From Treponema sp. UBA6367 (GTDB lineage: Bacteria; Spirochaetota; Spirochaetia; Treponematales; Treponemataceae): DNA of 64,000 nt. Of this stretch, positions 42,570-50,969 are shown piece after piece. Where the stretch lies: NCBI GenBank assembly GCA_002437725.1, contig DJRF01000022.1:37217-101216 (forward strand), written 5' to 3'. The notes beneath the pieces were generated by a model, which ran no database searches, was not told where the DNA came from, and saw only the letters and a program-made list of their open reading frames with translations. The translations under genes were made by a program, and so were the position numbers. Positions within the stretch are counted from its first letter, which is position 1. The number at the start of each line of letters is the position of its first letter.

Positions 42570-43661
42570 ATGGATTTACTGAAAAAACTTGAAGACTGCT
42601 CGAAAAGATACAAAGAAGTGCAGCAGATGATTATGGATCCTAACTTGGTAAAGGATCAAAAAAAGTACAAAGACACAATGCGCGAAAATAATTACCTTTC
42701 GGAACTTTGCGCGCTTTACGATGAATACAAAAAAGTTCTTCAAGGCATTCAAGATGCAAAAGAAATGATAACTGCCGAAGATGACGTAGAAATGAAAGAG
42801 ATGGCCAGAGAAGAACTACGTGAACTTGAAGAGAAACAACCGAAAATTGAAGAAGATATAAAACTAAAACTGGTTCCGCCAGATCCTCTTGACGAAAAGA
42901 ACATTATTCTTGAATTACGTTCCGCAGCTGGTGGCGATGAAGCAAGCCTTTTTGTTCGCGACTTATGGGAAATGTACTGCCATCTTGCAGAGCGAAAAGG
43001 CTGGAAGACAGAAACAATGGAAGCCCAAGAAACTGAAGTTGGTGGTTTTAACAAAATTGTTACTTCCATAAGCGGAAAATTTGTATATGGAACTTTGCGC
43101 TGGGAATCTGGAGTTCACCGAGTGCAGAGAGTTCCTGTTACAGAAGCGCAGGGAAGGCTTCAAACTTCCACAGTAACAGTGGCTGTTCTTCCAGAAGCAG
43201 AAGATACTGAAATTGAAATCAAACCCGGAGATGTTAGAATCGATGTTATGCGCGCAGGCGGTCCTGGCGGTCAGTGCGTAAACACAACAGACTCTGCGGT
43301 GCGGCTTACTCACATTCCTACAGGAATTGTAGTTATTCAGCAAGACGAAAAGTCTCAGATAAAAAACAAGGAAAAAGCGTTCCGCGTTTTGCGGGCTAGG
43401 CTTTTTGACCTGGAAGAAAGCAAAAAACAAGCAGAAAGGGCAGCGGCTCGCTCAAGCATGGTAGGTTCTGGCGCACGTTCTGAAAAAATTCGCACATACA
43501 ACTATCCGCAGGATCGCGTTACAGACCACAGAATTAATTATTCGCAGCACAACCTGCCTGCATTTATGATGGGCGACATGGACGATATGCTGGACGCCCT
43601 AAATGTCTACGCAAAAGAAGAGCAGCTTAAAGCAGACGTAACAGGTCTTACTGAAAACTAA
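42570..43661 (+). CDS. prfA: Peptide chain release factor 1
   Basis: It recognises UAA and UAG stop codons and triggers peptide release. The 363 residues are typical for RF1. VHRVQRVPVTEAQGRLQTST carries the stop-codon-reading PxT motif as PVT, which marks RF1 rather than RF2. GGPGGQCVNTTDSAVRLTH holds the catalytic GGQ, whose Gln is methylated by PrmC. The prmC gene follows 11 bp downstream, a conserved pairing. The N-terminal helical domain (about 1-110) is complete. Confidence 0.97.
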   Translation: MDLLKKLEDCSKRYKEVQQMIMDPNLVKDQKKYKDTMRENNYLSELCALYDEYKKVLQGIQDAKEMITAEDDVEMKEMAREELRELEEKQPKIEEDIKLKLVPPDPLDEKNIILELRSAAGGDEASLFVRDLWEMYCHLAERKGWKTETMEAQETEVGGFNKIVTSISGKFVYGTLRWESGVHRVQRVPVTEAQGRLQTSTVTVAVLPEAEDTEIEIKPGDVRIDVMRAGGPGGQCVNTTDSAVRLTHIPTGIVVIQQDEKSQIKNKEKAFRVLRARLFDLEESKKQAERAAARSSMVGSGARSEKIRTYNYPQDRVTDHRINYSQHNLPAFMMGDMDDMLDALNVYAKEEQLKADVTGLTEN

Positions 43662-43672
43662 AGCTTGCAGAA

Positions 43673-44602
43673 ATGACCTTAAAAGAGTTTAAGATTTTTG
43701 CCTGCAATGAATTGTGTTCTAGTCAAAAAAAGACGAGCAAAAACAGCGCTTTATTAGACATAAACGTTCTATTAGAGCACTGTCTTTGCAAAAGCAAAAC
43801 ATGGATTTTGCTAAACCCAGATTATTTGCTTTCAAAGGATTTGCTAGACTGGCTAAAAAATGCCATCGAACTAAGAAAAACTGGTCTTCCAATCGCCTAC
43901 ATAACGGGCCGCAAAGAATTTTTTGGACTAGATTTTTTTGTAACTCCTGACGTTTTAATTCCAAAGCCCGACACAGAGATTCTTGTAGAAAACGCGGTAA
44001 ATTTAATTAAAGAAAAAATTATAGCAAATCCCAATAGAATTTTAACGGTTTGCGATATGTGCACAGGCAGCGGCTGCATCGGCATTTCTGTTCTAAAAAC
44101 AATTGCATCAGATTCAGCGCTGAAGGAACGGTTGCCGCTGTTTGTCCTTGCCGACATAAGCGAAAACGCTCTTAAAATTGCGAAAAAGAATGTACAGGCC
44201 ATTCTCTTGCCGGACGAACAAGAGAGAGTTCGTTTTTGCCGCACAAATCTTTTTGAAAACATAGGCTATACTTTTGACGCAATTCTTACAAATCCGCCAT
44301 ACGTTCCTTCAAAACTCGTTGACGAACTCTTAAAAGATGGAAGAAAAGAACCTCGCCTAGCCTTAGACGGCGACATTACGCTAACTGGCGAAAAAAGCAC
44401 TTCAAGCGATGGGCTTGAGTTAATCAGAAATCTTGTTCCGCAGGCATATTCGCATCTCGCTTACGGAGGGCTTTTTTTTATGGAAACTGGCGAATACAAT
44501 GCAAAAAAAGCCAAAGAACTTTGCGCTCTCTCTGGCTTTAAAAACACATCTATAATCTGCGACCTTGAAAATCAATTCAGGGTTGTAACAGGAACAAAAT
44601 AG
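43673..44602 (+). CDS. prmC: Release factor glutamine methyltransferase
   Basis: It methylates the GGQ glutamine of release factors, using S-adenosylmethionine. The 309-residue protein has an N-terminal helical domain (about 1-90) with GLPIAYITGRKEFFG, the usual PrmC start of the catalytic region. CDMCTGSGCIGIS is the SAM-binding loop (DxxTGSG), and ILTNPPYVPS is the NPPY active site. It is cotranscribed with prfA, its substrate gene. The stop at 44602 is three bases before a long-family repeat element. Confidence 0.96.
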   Translation: MTLKEFKIFACNELCSSQKKTSKNSALLDINVLLEHCLCKSKTWILLNPDYLLSKDLLDWLKNAIELRKTGLPIAYITGRKEFFGLDFFVTPDVLIPKPDTEILVENAVNLIKEKIIANPNRILTVCDMCTGSGCIGISVLKTIASDSALKERLPLFVLADISENALKIAKKNVQAILLPDEQERVRFCRTNLFENIGYTFDAILTNPPYVPSKLVDELLKDGRKEPRLALDGDITLTGEKSTSSDGLELIRNLVPQAYSHLAYGGLFFMETGEYNAKKAKELCALSGFKNTSIICDLENQFRVVTGTK

Positions 44603-44604
44603 AG

Positions 44605-44798
44605 CAAATTTCAAGTTTTTTATAAATTGTGTAAAAACGCTCACAGCGAATTTCCAATTTGCTGCAGATGATTGTACTCGCACTTCGTTTGAACCGATTT
44701 TGGTTGCTACGCAACTTTAACTGTTCTTATCGCACAAAATCTTCGCAAATTGGAAATTCGCTTATGCTTTTATTCAGTTTTTAAAAACTTGAAATTTG
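44605..44798 (+). repeat. Intergenic palindromic element, long family, copy 2
   Basis: Perfect 16-bp terminal inverted repeats (44605-44620 with 44783-44798) enclose a perfect 17-bp inner pair, gcgaatttccaatttgc (44646-44662) with its complement (44745-44761), and gttgctacgcaac. The core matches copies 1 and 3. It fills the gap between convergent prmC and the PII-like gene and could end both transcripts. Confidence 0.8.
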
Positions 44799-44808
44799 AA
44801 CTTATCTT

Positions 44809-45102
44809 TTACAAGTCAGCCTGTTTGCAAGCAAAAAATGAAACGCCTTCGCTTGGGAACTTCAATTTTACAAGTTCTACAAGCTGCTTTATTTTTTTTG
44901 CCTCTTCTTCAGAAACATAACTAAACATAAGGAAATTTTGTTCTGGCCAAGTGGTTGTCCCCAACTTTTTGGAATGTCCGCCTTTACCGTGAACTACTGG
45001 CATTACCGTATATTGAATTTCAGGAATGGCTTCCTCTATAAGCTCTGTAATGTCATCCTCTACGGACTGATTTGAAATAATTTCAATTCTGTAATCTGTC
45101 AT
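44809..45102 (-). CDS. Small PII-like (ferredoxin-fold) protein of the efflux operon
   Basis: This 97-residue soluble protein has a pattern (MTDYRIEIISNQSVEDDITEL, then VHGKGGHSKKLGTTTWPEQNF and KIKQLVELVKLKFPSEGVSFF) typical of one-domain PII-like/CutA-like beta-alpha-beta folds. The central loop VHGKGGHSKK is in the position of a PII T-loop. It starts 2 bp after the RND pump stop and is surely cotranscribed with it. A regulatory role, such as metal or nucleotide sensing, is inference. No enzyme motif is seen. Confidence 0.65.
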   Translation of the reverse strand: MTDYRIEIISNQSVEDDITELIEEAIPEIQYTVMPVVHGKGGHSKKLGTTTWPEQNFLMFSYVSEEEAKKIKQLVELVKLKFPSEGVSFFACKQADL

Positions 45103-45104
45103 GT

Positions 45105-48100
45105 TTAGTTATCTCCCGAATCGGAATCTGATTCTTTTTTACAAGCTTCAACTTCTTTTTCGTAAGCAAGCATCAATTTTGTTTTCTTTGTTTTTTTATC
45201 CTTCATAACTATTGAATAAAGGACTGGAATTATAAGCAAGGTTACGAACGTAGAAGAAACAAGTCCGCCTACAACGGCGATTCCAATAGGCTGAACCATT
45301 GCAGCCATACCTTCGCTTGCAAAGCACATAGGCAACATTCCTAAAATCGTAGTAAGAGTTGTCATTAAAACTGGTCTAAGGCGGCTAGTTCCTGCTTCAA
45401 GACAGGCTTGCATCATAGGAATATCTCTTGCTCTAAGAAGGTTTGTATAGTCTACAAGAATAATACCGTTGTTTACAACAATTCCTACCAGCATAATAAT
45501 TCCGACCATCGCCATAATAGAAATCGGCTGCCCCAAAATCTTATACAAAAGAATCACACCAATAAACATAAACGGAATTGTTACAAGGTTTATAAAAGGA
45601 GCTTTAAAAGATTCGTATGTTGCGGCCATAACTCCAAATACAAGAATAATTGCCATTGCCGCGATTGCTGCGTACAGTTTCAACTGCTTTGTTGTGTCGC
45701 CCCAAGAACCTTCAAACGAAATTGAAACGCTGTCTGGAACAATCATGTTTTCTGAAATTTGCTGTTTAATTTCGTTTTCAATTATATTGGCATTTTGCTT
45801 TGTCAAAACGTTTGCAGTAACGTGAATAATTCGGCTCTGATTCTCTCTGGAGATTGAAACAGGTCCTAAACCGCGCTTTAAGCTTGCAAAGTTAGAAACG
45901 CAGACCTTGCCAGAAGTTCCCATTACATACATAGACTCAAGATCAACAACGCTTTTTCTATCTTCTGGCTGATACATAACAACAACATCGTACTCTTTTC
46001 CATCTTTTCTGTAAGAAGTTGCAGTAACACCGTTTACAGCATAATTTATTTCCCTGGCAACGGTTGTTACATCCACACCAAAGGAATAAGCTCGGTCGCG
46101 GTCAATTACAACTTCTACCTGAGGAAGACCTTTTTCCGTATCTACAGTGGTATCTCCAATAGAAGCCATTCCATCCATTATGCCAGAAATCTTTTGGGCA
46201 ATATCAAAAGCCTTATCCAAATCGTTTGAACGGATTGCAATGTCTATATCGCTACCCATCATTTGACCACGCATGCCAGCTCTAAAGCTTAGCCTTGCGC
46301 CAGAAAAATCTGAAAAGTGACTTCTCAAAATCTTCTTTATATCTTCAGCAGATTCAATTTGCTCGCTCGCATCAGGAAGAACAATCTGAACAGTTGCTTT
46401 ATAAGAAGAGCTGCTTCCCCAACCGCCTCCAGAACCTACGGTAGTTGTAAGAGTTTCATATCCTTTCACTTCATTTTTTACAATATCTTCAAACGCAAGG
46501 GCAACTGCCTTTGTTTCTGTAAGAGGAGTTCCAATCGGCATCGTAATATTCAAAGTTACAGAATCGTCGTTTCCCTCCGGCATCATGTTTACCTGCATTG
46601 TTGGCACAAGCGCAAAGGAAATAATCAAAATACAAACAGAAGCAACAATTGTAACCGCCCTATTTGCAAGCGCCCAGGCAAGCATTTTTTTATAAACGTT
46701 TGTTACCGCATCAATTCCCTTTTGGAATATGCCGTAAATAAACTTAAAGAAAGCGGACTTTACAGGTTTTTCGGCACGGTTTGAAAGCGGCAAAAATTTT
46801 CCTGCAAGAACTGGAACCAAAAAGATTGCAACTAGAAGAGAGGAAACAAGGGCAATTACAATTGTAAAAATAATTCCCTTGAACATTTGCCCCATCATTC
46901 CTAAGTCTTTCATATACAGAAGGAAAGGGACAAAAACACAAATTGTCGTTAAGTTTCCAGAAACAACGGAAGCAATCATTTCCTGAGAACCAAGAATTGC
47001 CGAAATTTTAGGCTTTGCTCCCCTGGAACGGTACGAATAGATATTATCTATCATAACGATTGAGGCATCTACTATCATACCTACGCCCAAAATAAGCCCC
47101 GTAAGAGTCATCATGTTCAGCGTAATTCCGGCAAGGTTCATACACAAAAGCGTTATAACCATCGAAAGCGGAATGGAAATTGAAATTATAATTGTAGACT
47201 TAAAGTTCTGCAAAAAGATAAACAAGATTATGACTGCAAGCAAAAGGCCTTGCCAAGCGGAATCTACAAGAGTCTGAATGGTATCCCTAATTGAATCTGT
47301 GTCGTCTTGAATAATCTTCATTGTTATATCAGAAGGAAGAGTCTTTTTTAGCTGATCCATTTTTTCGTAAACGTTGTTTGCAACGGTTACAGAATTTGAA
47401 CCTGACTGCTTGGTAACACTTACATAAACACCGTGCTCGCCATTTATAAAAACTTCCCTTTCCAAATCTTCATAGCCAAGATAAGCACGTCCTATATCGC
47501 GAAGCTTTACGTCATAACCATTTATAGTTGCAATTACAGTGTTATTAATGTCTTCAATGTCCGAAAATTCTCCAGTTGTTCTGACAACGTAATCTTTTTG
47601 CCCTTCGTTTAATTTTCCGCCGCCAAGCTCAAGGTTCTGCTTAGCTAAAGCCGCGCTAACTTGAGTTACGGTAAATCCATAAGCGGCAAGGCGATTTTGT
47701 TCAAGCTCTACGCGAACAACCTTTGTTTTTCCGCCGCTAACACTTGCTTCTGCAACACCATCTGCCTGCTCAAGAATATCAACTATGCTGTCTTCGGCGA
47801 TTTGCTTAATATCATCTACAGAGCGGTTCCCTCGAATAGAAATTCGCATTATTGGCATGGAATCTGCCGACATTCTGAAAATTGTTGGCGAAGAAGCATT
47901 GTCCGGCAAAGAGCGTTCCACTCGCCCAATCTTGTCCCGGATGTCGTTTACTGCGGATTCAATATCTGTTCCGTAATTGAATTCCAGCTGAATCATTGAA
48001 GAGCTTTCTGAAGATGTTGAATATAAGTTTTTCAAACCGTTTACGCTTACCAAAGCTCCTTCCAAAACCTTTGTTACAGTTTTTTCAACAGATTCCGGAC

Positions 48101-48263
48101 CCGCATTTTGATAAGTTGTCATTACCATTACATAAGGGGCATCTGTTTCCGGGAACAATCCTATAGAACAAGTTCTTAAGGAAAAAATTCCTACAGCAAA
48201 TAAAAGTGTAAATACAATTAAAGTTAGAACAGGATGTTCAAGAGTCTTTCTAGAAATGCTCAT
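45105..48263 (-). CDS. RND-family efflux pump, inner-membrane subunit
   Basis: The 1052 residues match AcrB/MexB-type pumps. TM1 (LTLIVFTLLFAVGIFSL) is followed by the first periplasmic domain with FPETDAPYVMVMTTYQNAGPE. The TM2-6 block contains LTLNMMTLTGLILGVGMIVDASIVMIDN, with the conserved proton-relay acidic residues (GxxVDASIVMIDN). The second periplasmic domain and the TM8-12 block follow, with SIMAMVGIIMLVGIVVNNGIILVDY. RND pumps use proton motive force to expel drugs or other compounds through an outer-membrane channel. Its substrate cannot be read from sequence. It sits between its adaptor (48267) and a PII-like protein in the efflux operon. Confidence 0.95.
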   Translation of the reverse strand: MSISRKTLEHPVLTLIVFTLLFAVGIFSLRTCSIGLFPETDAPYVMVMTTYQNAGPESVEKTVTKVLEGALVSVNGLKNLYSTSSESSSMIQLEFNYGTDIESAVNDIRDKIGRVERSLPDNASSPTIFRMSADSMPIMRISIRGNRSVDDIKQIAEDSIVDILEQADGVAEASVSGGKTKVVRVELEQNRLAAYGFTVTQVSAALAKQNLELGGGKLNEGQKDYVVRTTGEFSDIEDINNTVIATINGYDVKLRDIGRAYLGYEDLEREVFINGEHGVYVSVTKQSGSNSVTVANNVYEKMDQLKKTLPSDITMKIIQDDTDSIRDTIQTLVDSAWQGLLLAVIILFIFLQNFKSTIIISISIPLSMVITLLCMNLAGITLNMMTLTGLILGVGMIVDASIVMIDNIYSYRSRGAKPKISAILGSQEMIASVVSGNLTTICVFVPFLLYMKDLGMMGQMFKGIIFTIVIALVSSLLVAIFLVPVLAGKFLPLSNRAEKPVKSAFFKFIYGIFQKGIDAVTNVYKKMLAWALANRAVTIVASVCILIISFALVPTMQVNMMPEGNDDSVTLNITMPIGTPLTETKAVALAFEDIVKNEVKGYETLTTTVGSGGGWGSSSSYKATVQIVLPDASEQIESAEDIKKILRSHFSDFSGARLSFRAGMRGQMMGSDIDIAIRSNDLDKAFDIAQKISGIMDGMASIGDTTVDTEKGLPQVEVVIDRDRAYSFGVDVTTVAREINYAVNGVTATSYRKDGKEYDVVVMYQPEDRKSVVDLESMYVMGTSGKVCVSNFASLKRGLGPVSISRENQSRIIHVTANVLTKQNANIIENEIKQQISENMIVPDSVSISFEGSWGDTTKQLKLYAAIAAMAIILVFGVMAATYESFKAPFINLVTIPFMFIGVILLYKILGQPISIMAMVGIIMLVGIVVNNGIILVDYTNLLRARDIPMMQACLEAGTSRLRPVLMTTLTTILGMLPMCFASEGMAAMVQPIGIAVVGGLVSSTFVTLLIIPVLYSIVMKDKKTKKTKLMLAYEKEVEACKKESDSDSGDN

Positions 48264-48266
48264 AGT

Positions 48267-49235
48267 TTACTCCGCATTTTTATCTTCAGCTTTCTTAGGA
48301 TTAGCAATGTCGTTTACACTGCATCCATCAGAAAGAGAAAGCATACCTTCAACTACAACTCGTTCACCTGGCATGAGATTGTCCGTGATTTGAATGTAAG
48401 AATCCACAGATTTTCCAGTTTTTACAGAACGCTTAGAAACTTTGTAATTATCATTTACAACATAAAGATAAGAATTTTCGTCATCCTGAACAACTGCGTC
48501 TTTTGGAACAACAATTTGACCTTTGTACTCAGATGTATAAAGCTTCACCTTTGCGAACATGCCTGCGTTTACGCGGCTGTCTTTCTTATCAAAGTTTAAA
48601 ATAATTTCCTTTGTGCGGCTGTTTTTATCAACTACAGGACTAACCCTGGAAACTGTAGCATTGAACACAATTCCAGGATACGCTTCCAAAGAAATTTCAG
48701 CTTTTAAGCCGGGTTTTAACTCTGCCACATAGCGTTCTGGAACCGGAGCTGAAATTTGAAGATTTTCAATATCGCCAATCATGGTAACCGCACTTGTAGG
48801 AGCAACTTTAGCGCCAACTTTTAACGGAGAAGAAACAATGCTTCCGCTTATAGGAGCCGTAACAGGACTTTTTGCATAGTTTGAGCCAGGCTCGCTTGGG
48901 TCAATGTACGCAATGATGTCATCCTTTTTTACATGAGAGCCGAGCATAACATTTACAGAAGAAATCTTTCCGCTCATAGAAGGATAAACTTCTATTGCGC
49001 TTTGACTTTCAACTTCGCCATTTGTCATAACGTAGTCTTTTAAAGTTTTCACAGAAACTTCCTGGCTGCGAACAGTTACAACTGTAGTGCTTTCTCCGCC
49101 ACCCATCATCCCCATAGGAGGCATAGCCGCCTTTTTAGATTTTTTTCCAATCGCTGAAATTAAAAAGATGCTTAAAATAGTAACAACAAGAATAACAATA
49201 ATTGCTATCAGCGTTTTTTTAGATTTTTTTTCCAT
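48267..49235 (-). CDS. RND efflux periplasmic adaptor (membrane fusion protein)
   Basis: The ATG at 49235 is preferred over 49253 because AGGAG lies between them. The 322 residues have one N-terminal membrane helix (TLIAIIVILVVTILSIFLISAIG), a lipoyl/hairpin domain (VYPSMSGKISSVNVMLGSHVKKDDIIAYID), a beta-barrel domain and a membrane-proximal part ending SDGCSVNDIA. The helical hairpin is very short, as in adaptors for small pumps. It links the inner-membrane pump to the outer-membrane channel. It starts three bases before the pump gene and follows the TolC-like gene. Confidence 0.93.
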   Translation of the reverse strand: MEKKSKKTLIAIIVILVVTILSIFLISAIGKKSKKAAMPPMGMMGGGESTTVVTVRSQEVSVKTLKDYVMTNGEVESQSAIEVYPSMSGKISSVNVMLGSHVKKDDIIAYIDPSEPGSNYAKSPVTAPISGSIVSSPLKVGAKVAPTSAVTMIGDIENLQISAPVPERYVAELKPGLKAEISLEAYPGIVFNATVSRVSPVVDKNSRTKEIILNFDKKDSRVNAGMFAKVKLYTSEYKGQIVVPKDAVVQDDENSYLYVVNDNYKVSKRSVKTGKSVDSYIQITDNLMPGERVVVEGMLSLSDGCSVNDIANPKKAEDKNAE

Positions 49236-49253
49236 AATATATTTTCTCCTCAT

Positions 49254-49340
49254 AACTAAGTTTGCAGCGCAAACCTTTTAAGTCGTATTTAGATTGAAAG
49301 CCAAGTTTTTTATAAATGTAAAAAACCGGCTTTTGGCCAT
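49254..49340. repeat. Palindrome cluster between efflux genes
   Basis: This intergenic stretch holds the hairpin aagtttgcagcgcaaacctt (49259-49278) of the small AAGTTTGC family and a left-end fragment of the long-family element (aaagccaagttttttataaatg). Confidence 0.5.
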
Positions 49341-50639
49341 CTAGTTTATAGAAGACCCCAAAGGTATTCCTAAAAGATATTCAAGGTCTAATATAGTTCC
49401 CATAAGCGAGTACGCCTGGCTTTTTAAATTTACTTCAGCGGTAAGAACTTTATCGCTAGAAGACTGCAAACTTTGAAGATCTGTTTTTCCGTAATCGTAA
49501 GCGGCTTTCGTCATTGTGTAAGTCGTTCGAGCAAGGTCAACGTTTTGCTGAAGGGACTTTATTTGATTTATCCCTAGTTCTATTTTTCTTAAGTAGTTTT
49601 CTTTGTTTATTTCTAAAGTGGTTTTTGCATTTTCAAGATTACGCTTTGCGCTTTCAACATTGATTTTAGAAGCCCTAACCGTTGCAGAACTCGTTGACCA
49701 CGGAAGACAACCGTCCAAAGGAATAGAAACGCCTAAAGAAAGGCTGTTTGTTGTTTTCCAGTCGTCACCAGAAGGATTCATTGCACTTGCAACACCGTCA
49801 GATTTTGATTTTCCATAGGAGTAAGAGGCGCTGACAGTAGGACCGTAAGCGCTAAATCTACTTGCAAGCAGTGTATTTTCTGCATTTTCAAGAGTGTATT
49901 GCGCAGATGCAACAGAAGGCGCAGTTTCTAATTCTTCTGGAAGATTTACTTTGCTCACCATAAGAATTTCATTTAAAGAACCTTTTAATTCAATTTCCTG
50001 GTCCTGTGGAATCCCTAAAAGCTGCTTAAAAGAAGCAAAATCATTTTTTAACTGCAAAGCGGCAGCTTCAACAGAAGGCTTTTTTTGCTCGTAATTTACG
50101 CGGCTAGTCATAACGTCCAGTTCACTCATTTGCCCATTGTTGAACTTTTTTGTGTTCTGCTCATACTGGCTTTTTGCAGTTTCTAAGCTTCTTTGCTGCA
50201 AGACAAGATATTCCTGCTCATAAAGAAGACCATAAAAAGCCTTGCGAACGCTAAGTTCAATTTGCCTGCAGCTTTGCTCATAAGAAAGTTTTCCCGCTTC
50301 ATAATTTAACTTTGCACCAACAATAGATGTGTAAAGGTTCGTAGAAAGAGCCAAACGCAGCGTTCCTGAAACAGAAAAATTCTTCACATCGCTTTCAAAA
50401 TCATCTGCGAAAGAACTTGAAACGCTTCCTGACGGACTAACACTATTCCAAGAATACGTATTTTTTGCCTTTAACAAATAAAGTTCGCTCTGCGCATTCT
50501 TTATGGAAATATTATTTTCGTTTGCAAGATTCACAGCTTCTTCTAAAGTTATGGTTCTAACATTCGAATTTTGCGCATACATAGAACTGCACAAAATTGC
50601 TATAAAAACAACGACTCCAACCAACCTCTCGGTTCTCAT
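49341..50639 (-). CDS. Outer-membrane efflux protein (TolC-like)
   Basis: The ATG at 50639 is preferred because GGGAG lies before it; the signal peptide follows (VVVFIAILCSSMYAQ). The 432-residue protein has the two long-helix repeats of outer-membrane factors: ITLEEAVNLANENNISIKNA starts the first, and ALSTNLYTSIVGAKLNYEAG sits near the first transition. ELDVMTSRVNYEQKKPSVEAA is the typical inter-repeat coiled coil, and ANLDLA-like SLQQNVDLARTTYTMTKAAYD ends the second. It forms the exit channel for the RND pump encoded downstream in the same operon. Confidence 0.93.
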   Translation of the reverse strand: MRTERLVGVVVFIAILCSSMYAQNSNVRTITLEEAVNLANENNISIKNAQSELYLLKAKNTYSWNSVSPSGSVSSSFADDFESDVKNFSVSGTLRLALSTNLYTSIVGAKLNYEAGKLSYEQSCRQIELSVRKAFYGLLYEQEYLVLQQRSLETAKSQYEQNTKKFNNGQMSELDVMTSRVNYEQKKPSVEAAALQLKNDFASFKQLLGIPQDQEIELKGSLNEILMVSKVNLPEELETAPSVASAQYTLENAENTLLASRFSAYGPTVSASYSYGKSKSDGVASAMNPSGDDWKTTNSLSLGVSIPLDGCLPWSTSSATVRASKINVESAKRNLENAKTTLEINKENYLRKIELGINQIKSLQQNVDLARTTYTMTKAAYDYGKTDLQSLQSSSDKVLTAEVNLKSQAYSLMGTILDLEYLLGIPLGSSIN

Positions 50640-50658
50640 ACTAACTCCCATAAAAAGA

Positions 50659-50684
50659 CAATTTCACAGCGAAGTGAGAAATTG
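50659..50684 (+). repeat. Hairpin repeat with conserved CGAAGTGA loop, copy 2
   Basis: Arms caatttc (50659-50665) and gaaattg (50678-50684) pair around the loop acagcgaagtga. The stem differs from copy 1 (4706-4733) while pairing is kept, and both are followed by cagttrata. Confidence 0.7.
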
Positions 50685-50690
50685 CAGTTA

Positions 50691-50766
50691 ATACGTCTGG
50701 TCAAGGTACGCTTACGCTCAAGACCTTGACTCAGCCGTTTTTAGGGTTTTGATAAACCCTAAATAA
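50691..50766 (+). repeat. Dispersed 75-bp two-hairpin repeat, copy 2
   Basis: It matches 10449-10523 at all but about nine positions. Arms gtcaagg/ccttgac are followed by ttagggttt/aaaccctaa. It lies within the leader of the efflux operon on the opposite strand. Confidence 0.75.
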
Positions 50767-50969
50767 GAAAGCTTGCAACGCAAACTTATAAAAGTAACAA
50801 AACGTAAAAAAAATAGTTACAGATTATTACACTTTTTTTTCCAAAAACATATTACAAATATAATGATTTTTTATAAAATTTACTATTAATTAGTGATTTT
50901 TCGTGTTATTTTAATGAAAATTAGATTAATACTTTTCTAAGAGATTTTAATTATAAGGAAAGGAATTTT

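Larger units (their letters stand above)
50640..50969. other. Divergent intergenic region with hairpin repeats
   Basis: The 330-bp gap between the efflux operon (-) and relA (+) holds the CGAAGTGA-loop hairpin (50659-50684), the two-hairpin repeat copy 2 (50691-50766), and a small gcttgc/gcaaac hairpin (50771-50786). These lie in the predicted leader of the efflux operon. The rest (50790-50969) is AT-rich promoter DNA with no single convincing promoter for relA. relA has a good AGGAAAGG ribosome site. Confidence 0.6.
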
